Below, piece after piece: positions 1 to 5,530 of a DNA stretch of 5,530 bases. The DNA is from Prevotellaceae bacterium (GTDB taxonomy: Bacteria > Bacteroidota > Bacteroidia > Bacteroidales > UBA932), in assembly GCA_031259655.1 (NCBI GenBank), contig JAIRLF010000263.1, forward strand, positions 1 through 5,530, read 5' to 3'. The notes beneath the pieces were generated by a model. That model was not told the DNA's origin. It saw nothing but the letters and a program-made list of their open reading frames with translations, and did not search any database. Both the position numbers and the translations under genes were made by a program. Numbering within the stretch: position 1 is the stretch's first letter; each line of letters begins with the position of its first letter.

Positions 1-14
1 TATATAAGATATAT

Positions 15-30
15 TGTTCCATTTGGAACA
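15..30. repeat. Short perfect palindrome (7-bp arms)
   Basis: TGTTCCA-TT-TGGAACA is a perfect inverted repeat with a 2-base centre in AT-rich DNA. It could be an operator half-site pair or a weak hairpin at the end of an upstream gene outside the window. No T-run follows, so a classical terminator is unlikely. The function is unknown. Confidence 0.4.
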
Positions 31-153
31 GGTTGATATGACATGTATTACACTTGTTTAGTGCCCTGAAAAATAATAGAGCCTGTGGGTCAATTATTTC
101 TTCCGACCACGACTGGGCAACGCCCTGTGAAACGAATCACCCCCACATCCCGT

Positions 154-210
154 AAGCCCTGAAAGGGCGCAATCTGTCGATTAATAATTGATTACGCCCT
201 TTCAGGGCTT
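154..210. repeat. Nested inverted repeat, 20-bp arms
   Basis: The left arm at 154-173 and the right arm at 191-210 are reverse complements at 19 of 20 positions, around a 17-base AT-rich loop. Each arm contains its own small palindrome, GCCCT-GAA-AGGGC on the left and GCCCT-TTC-AGGGC on the right. The element can therefore fold as one long hairpin or as two short ones. No T-run follows, which argues against a simple intrinsic terminator. The form resembles REP/BIME-type dispersed palindromes, and I recognise the GCCCTGAAAGGGC core as common between genes in Bacteroidetes. No transposase lies in the window. Confidence 0.8.
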
Positions 211-338
211 GCCGTTTGAATTTACGATTTTAGACTTACGATTTTAGATTGTTGCTTACGCGCGCTGAGATTTCCAGCCGGCCATTTGGATTTACGATTT
301 TAGATTGTTGCTTACGCGCGCTGAGATTTCCAGCCGGC
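211..338. repeat. Compound direct repeat (two units, 56-bp period)
   Basis: Positions 236-282 recur without mismatch at 292-338 (47 bp, offset 56). The leading 24 bases of the units (211-234 and 281-304) match at 22 of 24. The first unit is 14 bases longer because the word TTACGATTTTAGA plus one base is duplicated in tandem (222-235 and 236-249). Both units run into the palindromic hexamer GCCGGC (277-282 and 333-338). That hexamer also opens each unit of the following 51-bp array, so the two repeat families are joined at it. The units are non-coding, with stops in the frames. Confidence 0.9.
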
Positions 339-485
339 ATCGCCAAACTCTTAACTCTTAACTTTTAGTTCTTAACTCTAAAAGCCGGCATCGCCAAACT
401 CTTAACTCTTAACTTTTAGTTCTTAACTCTAAAAGCCGGCATCGCCAAACTCTTAACTCTTAACTTTTAGTTCTTAACTCTAAAA
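333..485. repeat. Perfect tandem repeat, 3 x 51 bp
   Basis: The three units at 333-383, 384-434 and 435-485 are identical base for base. Each begins GCCGGCATCGCC and then has a low-complexity part built on CTTAACT-like words. Within each unit CTTTTAG and CTAAAAG (362-368 and 378-384 across the first boundary) can pair as a 7-bp stem with a 9-base loop. The last unit does not have that closing G by repetition, but the next base, 486, is also G. The length is a multiple of three, yet stops occur, so it is not a coding repeat. Perfect identity points to recent expansion. The array ends one base before the inferred -33 element of the ffh promoter. Confidence 0.95.
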
Positions 486-486
486 G

Positions 487-518
487 TTGCTCGATTTGAT
501 ATTTTTATTGTAATTTTG
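487..518 (+). promoter_or_regulatory. Bacteroidetes-type promoter of ffh
   Basis: TAATTTTG at 511-518 matches the Bacteroidetes sigma-ABfA -7 consensus TAnnTTTG exactly. A TTG at 487-489 lies 21 bases upstream and can serve as the -33 element. A second candidate, TTTG at 495-498, is only 12 bases away, which is too close. Transcription would begin near 525, giving an AT-rich leader of under 20 bases before the ATG at 542. I found no other exact plus-strand TAnnTTTG in 1-541. The start point is inferred. Confidence 0.6.
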
Positions 519-541
519 CGCTCGATTTTTAAGAATATTTT

Positions 542-1876
542 ATGTTTGAAAATTTATCAGAACGTTTAGAGCGTTCGTTCAAAGTGATAAGAGGCGAAAG
601 CCGTATCACAGAGTTAAATGTCGCCGAGACATTGAAAGATATACGTAAGGCGCTGTTGGATGCCGACGTCAGTTACAAAGTAGCGAAAACCTTCACCGAC
701 GAAGTGAAAATCAAGGCAATGGGGGCGAATGTCCTCACAGCCGTGAAGCCCGGCGAGATGATGGTAAAGATTGTCCACGACGAGCTTGTGGCGTTGATGG
801 GCGGCGAAGCAAGCCAAATCAACATCAAAGGCGAGCCTGCGACAGTCCTGATTGCCGGTTTGCAAGGTTCGGGAAAGACCACCTTTTCGGGTAAATTAGC
901 CGGTTATCTTAAAACGAAAAAGAATCGCACTACCCTATTAGTAGCCTGCGACGTGTATCGTCCTGCGGCTATCGAACAGCTCAAAATCCTCGGCGGGCAG
1001 ATTGGCGTGCCGGTATATACGGAGGAAGACAACAAAAATCCTGTCGAAATTGCCGCTAACGCAATTAAACACGCCAAGAATCACGGCTATAGCGTTGTAA
1101 TCGTCGATACCGCCGGACGTTTGGCTATCGACGAGGAAATGATGACCGAAATAACAGCTATCAAACAGACCCTCAACCCGCAGGAAACGCTTTTCGTCGT
1201 AGATTCCATGACCGGTCAGGACGCTGTCAATACCGCCAAAGAATTTAACGAAAGGCTGAATTTCGATGGCGTTGTCCTCACCAAACTCGACGGCGACACA
1301 AGAGGCGGAGCCGCTTTGTCGATACGTTCGATTGTCAACAAGCCGATTAAGTTCACAAGCGCCGGCGAAAAATTAGATTCGCTGGATATCTTCTATCCCG
1401 ACCGTATGGCAAGCCGTATACTCGGAATGGGCGACATCGTGTCGTTCGTAGAAAAAGCTCAGGAACAGATTGATGAAGAAGAAGCAAAGAGACTTCAAAA
1501 GAAATTAATCAAAAACCAGTTTGATTTAAATGATTTCTTAAGACAGATTCAAATGGTTAAGAAAATGGGGAATATAAAAGATATAATGGGCATGATTCCC
1601 GGCGTCGGAAAAATGGCGAAAAACATGGATATCGACGACAATGCTTTCAAAGGCATAGAAGCAATCATACATTCGATGACTCCCGCGGAACGCGAACATC
1701 CGGATATCATCAACTCAAGTCGCCGCAAACGTATCTCCGCCGGTAGCGGAACGGATATTGCGCAGGTAAACCGTCTGATAAAACAGTTCGACGAAATGAA
1801 ACGAACGATGCAGGCGGCGCTAAAAAAAGGCGTGAAACCGAACCAAAAAAGTTTTAAGAAAGCAGGTCGACGATAA
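542..1876 (+). CDS. ffh: Signal recognition particle protein Ffh (SRP54 GTPase)
   Basis: Ffh binds 4.5S RNA and signal sequences of nascent membrane and secreted proteins, and delivers ribosomes to the FtsY receptor at the inner membrane with GTP hydrolysis. The 444-residue product is of normal bacterial length. It has the N-domain helical bundle (about 1-90), then the G domain with the P-loop GLQGSGKT (106-113), DVYRPAA (137-143), DTAGRL (189-194) and TKLDGDTRGGAAL (247-259). The closing G-domain signature runs from SAGEKLDSLDIF (273-284) to GMGD (295-298). The methionine-rich M domain follows (about 325-425), with the RNA-binding motif SSRRKRISAGSG (392-403). The C-terminus is basic. All key motifs are intact. 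The first ATG gives the standard MFENLSERLERSF start. No Shine-Dalgarno is visible and the upstream bases are AT-rich, as usual in Bacteroidetes. It is the first gene of the cluster, behind its own promoter. Confidence 0.98.
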   Translation: MFENLSERLERSFKVIRGESRITELNVAETLKDIRKALLDADVSYKVAKTFTDEVKIKAMGANVLTAVKPGEMMVKIVHDELVALMGGEASQINIKGEPATVLIAGLQGSGKTTFSGKLAGYLKTKKNRTTLLVACDVYRPAAIEQLKILGGQIGVPVYTEEDNKNPVEIAANAIKHAKNHGYSVVIVDTAGRLAIDEEMMTEITAIKQTLNPQETLFVVDSMTGQDAVNTAKEFNERLNFDGVVLTKLDGDTRGGAALSIRSIVNKPIKFTSAGEKLDSLDIFYPDRMASRILGMGDIVSFVEKAQEQIDEEEAKRLQKKLIKNQFDLNDFLRQIQMVKKMGNIKDIMGMIPGVGKMAKNMDIDDNAFKGIEAIIHSMTPAEREHPDIINSSRRKRISAGSGTDIAQVNRLIKQFDEMKRTMQAALKKGVKPNQKSFKKAGRR

Positions 1877-1888
1877 ACAATTATTGAT

Positions 1889-2680
1889 ATGGAATATTTT
1901 AAAACATGCGAGGGAATACCTGTATATGTATCCGATACGAAAAAAGGAGATAAGACGGTCGTCCTTCTGCACGGATATCTCGAAACAAACGAAGTTTGGG
2001 CGGATTTTAAAGAACTTTTGAAACCCTGCTTTCGTGTCGTTGCCATAGATTTGCCGGGCAACGGGCTTTCGGGAACGAACGCAGACGAAAACAGTATGGA
2101 ATTTATTGCAGATGTTGTCGCCGGCGTTCTGAATCATTCCAAAATCAGCAAGGCAACTGTTGTCGGGCATTCGATGGGCGGCTATGCAGCATTGGCTTTC
2201 GCCGAAAAATACGGCGAAACGACCGAAAAACTCTGTCTCTTCCACTCGACGCCAAACCCCGATACCGAAGAGAAAAAACACAATCGCGACCGCGAAATAG
2301 CTCTTATCAAAGAAGATAAATTGGACTTGATTCTAAAAATCAATATCGCCAACATGTTCGCCGACGAAAATCTGAAACGTATGGAAGAGGCTATCGCAAT
2401 GATTTCCGAAAATGCGACAATCTCCGAACCGGAAGGAATTATCGCCTGTCTGAGAGGAATGAAAAACCGGAAAGATATGAACCCGTTTCTATCGGGATTC
2501 GACAAGCCTTTGTTGTTCATCTTCGGCAAAAAAGACAAGTATATTGCCGAAACCGTCGCTGCCGGATTAATCGAAAAATTTCCGCACGCGGAATCTCTGC
2601 TCTTAGAAAATTCCGGTCACGCAGGTTTTCTCGAAGAACCGGAAATATGCTCTCAAAAATTAATCGAATTTATTAAATAA
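1889..2680 (+). CDS. Alpha/beta-fold hydrolase
   Basis: This is a complete 263-residue soluble alpha/beta hydrolase with no signal peptide or membrane segment, so probably cytoplasmic. In order it shows the oxyanion-hole strand VVLLHGY (24-30), DLPGNGLSG (54-62), the nucleophile elbow GHSMGG with Ser95 (93-98), a helical cap region (about 125-200), the acid-bearing strand LLFIFGKKDKY with Asp216, and SGHAGF with His244. The Ser-Asp-His triad is therefore complete. The fold family includes esterases, C-C hydrolases, thioesterases and haloperoxidase-like enzymes. The sequence alone does not give the substrate, so I assign no gene symbol. It starts 12 bases after the ffh stop and ends 13 bases before rbfA, so it is very probably co-transcribed with both. 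The ATG at 1889 gives a normal N-terminal beta strand. No Shine-Dalgarno is seen. Confidence 0.93.
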   Translation: MEYFKTCEGIPVYVSDTKKGDKTVVLLHGYLETNEVWADFKELLKPCFRVVAIDLPGNGLSGTNADENSMEFIADVVAGVLNHSKISKATVVGHSMGGYAALAFAEKYGETTEKLCLFHSTPNPDTEEKKHNRDREIALIKEDKLDLILKINIANMFADENLKRMEEAIAMISENATISEPEGIIACLRGMKNRKDMNPFLSGFDKPLLFIFGKKDKYIAETVAAGLIEKFPHAESLLLENSGHAGFLEEPEICSQKLIEFIK

Positions 2681-2693
2681 TAATTTAACAGTA

Positions 2694-3053
2694 ATGGATA
2701 GTACAAGACAATTGAAAATCGCACGGCAAATCCAAAAGGATTTGGGCGAAATATTCCAGCTGCGCGGAATGGCTGCTTATCATGGCGCAATGATTACCGT
2801 CAGCGAAGTGCGCATATCTCCCGACCTTTCGGTCGCAAAGATATTTCTCAGCATATTCCCTTCGGACAAATCCGCAGACGTAATTGCAAAAATCGAACAC
2901 GAAAACAAAACGCTAAGAACGGAATTAGGTAAAAAAGTAAGGCATCAACTGCGTATCGTTCCCGAATTGCATTTCATTGTCGACGAAACTTTGGATAAGT
3001 TGGAACATATTGACGAACTGCTGCAAAAGGGATCAGAATTTACAGAATTATAG
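2694..3053 (+). CDS. rbfA: 30S ribosome-binding factor RbfA
   Basis: RbfA is a small KH-like protein that binds the immature 30S subunit near the 5' end of 16S rRNA and aids late maturation and cold adaptation. The 119-residue product shows the family pattern: the N-terminal helix TRQLKIARQIQKDLGEIF (4-21), the strand ITVSEVRISPDLSVAKIFLS (about 34-53), then the helix ending in TELGKKVRHQLRI and the closing PELHFIVDETLDKLEHIDELL (about 95-115). The start at 2694 is needed for the first helix. The last residues, after IDELL, read QKGSEFTEL and look like an added tail. Their codons lie in a repeat (3032-3049) whose inverted copy follows the stop, so the repeat seems to supply both tail and stop codon. 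It is probably in one operon with ffh and the hydrolase. Confidence 0.95.
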   Translation: MDSTRQLKIARQIQKDLGEIFQLRGMAAYHGAMITVSEVRISPDLSVAKIFLSIFPSDKSADVIAKIEHENKTLRTELGKKVRHQLRIVPELHFIVDETLDKLEHIDELLQKGSEFTEL

Positions 3054-3098
3054 AATTAAACAGAATTCTGTTCATTCTCAAATTCTGCAAATTCTGAT
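3032..3098. repeat. Inverted repeat spanning the rbfA stop codon
   Basis: ATCAGAATTTACAGAATT (3032-3049) pairs with AATTCTGCAAATTCTGAT (3081-3098) at 17 of 18 positions. The left arm is inside the rbfA reading frame and the right arm is in the spacer. The 31-base loop holds a second, perfect 14-bp palindrome, AACAGAATTCTGTT (3059-3072). The stem is AT-rich and no T-run follows. It may form a modest 3' mRNA structure or simply reflect inverted copies of a dispersed repeat. Confidence 0.8.
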
Positions 3099-3163
3099 TC
3101 AGAAATGGAAGGGATAAAAATTCTGTTCATTCTCAAATTCTGCAAATTCCGATCAGAAAATGG
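3064..3163. repeat. Direct repeat, two 45-bp copies, carrying the tex start
   Basis: Positions 3064-3108 and 3119-3163 are copies with a 55-base period. The first 31 bases are identical, and 40 of 45 match without gaps. Both copies end in ATGG. In the second copy that ATG (3160) is the tex start codon. In the first it is an ATG at 3105 in a different frame. The unit itself contains repeated AAATTCTG words and belongs to the same family as the inverted repeat at the rbfA end. Confidence 0.9.
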
Positions 3164-5304
3164 AGCAAAATATACATAATTCTAAAATTCAGATTCGGAT
3201 AATTTCCGAAACTCTTTCGATTTCCGAAAGAAATGTATCAAAGACCGTTGATTTGTTGAATGATGGCGCGACTATACCGTTCATCAGCCGGTACCGTAAA
3301 GAAGCTACCGGAGGTTTGGACGAGGTCGCTGTAAACTCAATCAAACAGCAATACGAAAAACTTTGCGAACTGACTAAACGCAAAGAAACTGTTCTGAACG
3401 CAATCGACGAACAGGGAAAATTGACGCCCGAATTGAAATCAAACATCGAAAACTGTTGGGACAGTACGAGTTTGGAAGATATCTACCTGCCGTATAAACC
3501 CAAAAGACACACGCGAGCCGAAATCGCCCGGAAAAAAGGATTAGAACACCTTGCTAAGATACTTATGGCGCAAAAAGAACGGAATGTGTACGCTCGAGCC
3601 GAACAGTTTGTGTCGGACGAGGTCGAAAACGCCGACCTCGCTTTGCAGGGCGCGAGGGATATTGTCGCCGAATGGATAAGCGAAAACGAATCGGCGCGCA
3701 ACTCTATCCGGAAAATCTTCCGTCGACACGCCCTCATCACTTCAAAGGTGATTGAGGGAAAAGAACAGGAAGGAGCTAAATATCAGGATTATTTTTCGTA
3801 TAGCGGACCTCTGTCGAAATGCTCTTCCCACCGGCTTTTGGCTATGCGTCGCGGCGAAGCGGAGAAAATTCTACGGGTCGGCATCTCTCCCGACGACGAC
3901 AATTACGGTCTCGAAGCGTTGACCCGCCGTTTTGTGAAAGGACGCGCCGAATCGTCTGCTCAAGTCGAAATGGCAGTGAAAGACTGCTATAAACGACTGC
4001 TAAAACCGAGTATCGAAACGGAATTTGCAGCCCTCTCGAAAGAAAAAGCCGATGAACAGGCGATTAATGTTTTTGCCGAAAACCTCCGGCAACTGTTGCT
4101 TGTTCCTCCGCTTGGTCCGAAACGGGTGCTGGGAGTAGACCCGGGCTATCGAACGGGATGCAAGTTAGTTTGCCTTGACGCAACGGGAAATCTGCTGCAC
4201 AACGAAACGATTTATCCCCATCCTCCTCAAAACGACAAGAGCAAGGCGGGAGCGAAAATCGTCTCCTTAGTCAGCGCTTATGCGATTGACGCCATTGCTG
4301 TTGGCAACGGCATGGCAAGTCGCGAGACCGAATATTTCCTTACGCATCTTCGATACAGTCGCAAGTTGCAGATATTTGTGGTCAGCGAAGACGGCGCCTC
4401 GATTTATTCTGCGTCGAAAATCGCGCGCGAAGAGTTTCCCGAATACGATGTTACCGTTCGCGGCGCCGTAAGCATCGGCAGAAGACTGCTCGACCCTTTG
4501 GCGGAATTAGTTAAAATCGACCCGAAATCTATCGGCGTCGGACAATATCAGCACGACGTCAATCAAACCGGACTGAAACAGTCGTTAGACCGGACGGTGG
4601 AAAGCTGCGTGAATTTAGTCGGCGTAAATCTGAACACGGCAAGTAAACATCTGCTGACGTATGTTTCCGGTTTAGGTCCTTCGCTGGCGCAAAACATTGT
4701 CGATTACCGCGCCAAAAACGGAGCGTTCAACTCCCGTAAAGACTTGTTGAAAGTGCCCCGACTTGGCGAAAAAGCATTCGAACAGGCGGCAGGATTCCTG
4801 CGTATCCCCGACGCCGACAACCCTTTGGACAATTCCGCCGTTCATCCCGAAAGTTACCACGTCGTCGAAGCTATGGCGAAAGATTTGAATTGCAGCATAC
4901 CGGAACTTATTAAAGAAAAAACATGGAAAGAAAAAATTCAACCGGAAAAGTATGTGTCGGAAAAAATCGGTATGCCTACTCTGTTAGATATCATGGCTGA
5001 ACTCGATAAACCCGGACGCGACCCCCGTCACGGTATCAAAGTCTTTGAGTTCGACAATAATATCAGAGATATCTCCGATTTGAAAGAAGGACTGATTCTA
5101 CCCGGAATTGTCAGCAATATAACTAATTTCGGCTGTTTCGTAGATATCGGTCTCAAAGAAAAAGGCCTTGTCCATATCTCGGAAATGGCAGACAGATTCG
5201 TCGCCGACCCAACGGAAATCGTCACTCTTCACCAACATGTCAATGTGAAAGTGCTGAACGTCGACAGGGAAAGAAAACGAATCCAACTGAGCCTTAAGAA
5301 CTAA
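3160..5304 (+). CDS. tex: Tex-family S1 RNA-binding protein (transcription accessory protein)
   Basis: Tex is a conserved cytoplasmic nucleic-acid-binding protein related to eukaryotic Spt6. It is linked to transcription and, in some species, to toxin gene expression and stress tolerance; its exact role here is unknown. The 714 residues are a normal full length. The N-terminal helical Tex domain has GATIPFISRYRKEATGGLDE (36-55) and LEDIYLPYKPKRHTRAEIAR (105-124). The YqgF/RNase H-like domain begins VLGVDPGYRTGCK (323-335) and includes VGNGMASRETE (381-391) and VSEDGASIYSASKIAREEFP (408-427). The helix-hairpin-helix region includes VGVNLNTAS (487-495), YVSGLGPSLAQNIVDYR (501-517) and LLKVPRLGEKAFEQAAGFLR (529-548). 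The C-terminal S1 domain spans about 641-713. The ATG at 3160 gives the family's usual N-terminus. It lies 106 bases after rbfA with no recognisable promoter of its own, so read-through from the ffh operon is plausible. Confidence 0.97.
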   Translation: MEQNIHNSKIQIRIISETLSISERNVSKTVDLLNDGATIPFISRYRKEATGGLDEVAVNSIKQQYEKLCELTKRKETVLNAIDEQGKLTPELKSNIENCWDSTSLEDIYLPYKPKRHTRAEIARKKGLEHLAKILMAQKERNVYARAEQFVSDEVENADLALQGARDIVAEWISENESARNSIRKIFRRHALITSKVIEGKEQEGAKYQDYFSYSGPLSKCSSHRLLAMRRGEAEKILRVGISPDDDNYGLEALTRRFVKGRAESSAQVEMAVKDCYKRLLKPSIETEFAALSKEKADEQAINVFAENLRQLLLVPPLGPKRVLGVDPGYRTGCKLVCLDATGNLLHNETIYPHPPQNDKSKAGAKIVSLVSAYAIDAIAVGNGMASRETEYFLTHLRYSRKLQIFVVSEDGASIYSASKIAREEFPEYDVTVRGAVSIGRRLLDPLAELVKIDPKSIGVGQYQHDVNQTGLKQSLDRTVESCVNLVGVNLNTASKHLLTYVSGLGPSLAQNIVDYRAKNGAFNSRKDLLKVPRLGEKAFEQAAGFLRIPDADNPLDNSAVHPESYHVVEAMAKDLNCSIPELIKEKTWKEKIQPEKYVSEKIGMPTLLDIMAELDKPGRDPRHGIKVFEFDNNIRDISDLKEGLILPGIVSNITNFGCFVDIGLKEKGLVHISEMADRFVADPTEIVTLHQHVNVKVLNVDRERKRIQLSLKN

Positions 5305-5315
5305 AAAACCATAGA

Positions 5316-5332
5316 ATCGGAATTTACAGAAT
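5316..5332. repeat. Fragment of the rbfA-tex spacer repeat, inverted
   Basis: ATCGGAATTTACAGAAT, just after the tex stop, matches the reverse complement of 3137-3153 (in the second direct-repeat copy before tex) at 16 of 17 positions. tex is thus flanked on both sides by inverted copies of the same short repeat. The fragment is short and AT-rich, so chance is not fully excluded, but the shared GATCGG/CCGATC edge favours relatedness. Confidence 0.6.
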
Positions 5333-5364
5333 GCTCTGAAAGGTAACGAAAACACATCGGAGTC

Positions 5365-5400
5365 CAATGTAGGGGCGAAAAACTTTTCGCCCCTACATTG
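5365..5400. repeat. Perfect 17-bp palindrome between convergent genes
   Basis: CAATGTAGGGGCGAAAA (5365-5381) and TTTTCGCCCCTACATTG (5384-5400) are exact reverse complements around AC. The GTAGGGGCG...CGCCCCTAC core is one I recognise as a dispersed palindrome in many bacterial genomes. It would form a strong hairpin on either strand and lies between tex and the convergent gene, so it could stop transcription from both sides. However, neither side has a T-run, so it is not a textbook intrinsic terminator. Confidence 0.9.
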
Positions 5401-5530
5401 TTATATCCTCCGTCAGCACAATCACAATCCTGTATTCTTTCCCTTTCAGACAACCGTTGATGTCTGTTTTGTAGACAAAGTCGATTATTTTGACGTTGTT
5501 CAATCCGTGATAATTGCCGGTCAGCGAGGG
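5393..5530 (-). CDS. Unidentified protein, C-terminal 45 residues (partial)
   Basis: One minus-strand frame is open from the window edge to a TAG at 5395-5393, giving 45 residues that begin PSLTGNYHGLNNVKIIDF and end EYRIVIVLTEDITM. The 5' end lies outside the window. The composition looks protein-like, with alternating hydrophobic strands (VKIIDFVY, YRIVIVL), but I do not recognise a family and assign no function. The stop codon is inside the 5365-5400 palindrome. The last residues (about TM) are therefore encoded by the repeat or overlap it, and the original C-terminus may have been replaced. The gene is convergent with tex. A chance open frame of this length is possible, so confidence is moderate. 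Confidence 0.55.
   Translation of the reverse strand, partial: PSLTGNYHGLNNVKIIDFVYKTDINGCLKGKEYRIVIVLTEDITM

Larger units (their letters stand above)
1..541. other. Gene-free, repeat-rich region upstream of ffh
   Basis: No open frame here looks like a protein. The first 36 bases are open in plus frame 1 and end in TGA (11 residues), too short to claim as a gene end. Positions 61-153 hold short GC-rich hairpin pieces, such as GGGC-AAC-GCCC at 115-125, and the word GCCCTG recurs. On the minus strand this stretch resembles the 'AGGGCGTTGCCC' type of intergenic repeat that I associate with Bacteroidetes genomes; that is recognition, not a search result. The rest is occupied by the inverted, direct and tandem repeats and the promoter listed separately. 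No tRNA, rRNA or 4.5S RNA gene was recognised. Confidence 0.75.

Noticed and set aside
1..36. Open plus-strand frame ending in TGA, a possible 3' end of an upstream gene
   Set aside because: Only 11 residues are visible, they overlap a palindrome, and nothing family-like can be seen.
154..210. Intrinsic terminator of an upstream gene
   Set aside because: The hairpin has no following T-run on either strand, and a nested repeat structure explains it better.
211..485. CRISPR array
   Set aside because: The units are directly adjacent tandem copies with no unique spacers between them.
1549..2281. Long minus-strand frames opposite ffh and the hydrolase
   Set aside because: They are antisense shadows of two clearly identified genes, with no domain-like content.
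3105..3179. 24-codon frame starting in the first repeat copy as a separate gene
   Set aside because: It is made almost wholly of repeat sequence, is very short and overlaps the tex start. It is kept only as a possible leader effect.
4280..4471. Plus-strand 63-codon frame inside tex
   Set aside because: It lies wholly within the conserved YqgF-like part of tex in another frame.
542..5304. Novel defence, mobile or biosynthetic system
   Set aside because: All four complete genes are housekeeping or common families with intact standard domains. No transposase, integrase, toxin-antitoxin or effector signature was seen.

Overview
The window comes from a Bacteroidetes-type bacterium, most likely Bacteroidales-like. 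This rests on three things. Ffh, RbfA and Tex resemble Bacteroides-group versions in wording, for example the 'GATIPFISRYRKEATGGLDE' start of Tex. No gene has a convincing Shine-Dalgarno sequence. The one clear promoter has the Bacteroidetes -7 box TAnnTTTG. The assignment is by recognition, not by a search.

Layout. Positions 1-541 hold no supportable gene. They contain small palindromes, a 20-bp nested inverted repeat (154-210), a compound direct repeat (211-338), a perfect 3 x 51-bp tandem array (333-485) and then a promoter (about 487-518). Four plus-strand genes follow: ffh (542-1876, signal recognition particle GTPase), an alpha/beta hydrolase (1889-2680), rbfA (2694-3053, 30S ribosome maturation factor) and tex (3160-5304, S1-domain RNA-binding protein). 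The first three are separated by only 12 and 13 bases and look like one transcription unit. tex is 106 bases further on, behind a repeat-rich spacer, and may be read through from rbfA. After tex comes a long perfect palindrome (5365-5400). Into it runs the C-terminal end of an unidentified minus-strand gene (5393 to beyond 5530), convergent with tex.

Three of the four complete genes concern protein synthesis or RNA: co-translational targeting (Ffh), small-subunit maturation (RbfA) and nucleic-acid binding (Tex). This is a housekeeping cluster. The hydrolase has no evident link to them beyond co-transcription.

I found no undescribed defence, mobile or biosynthetic system. The unusual part is the non-coding DNA. 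Dispersed repeats sit directly on gene boundaries: one appears to supply the tail and stop codon of rbfA, one carries the tex start codon, and one supplies the stop codon of the convergent gene. A tandem array abuts the ffh promoter.
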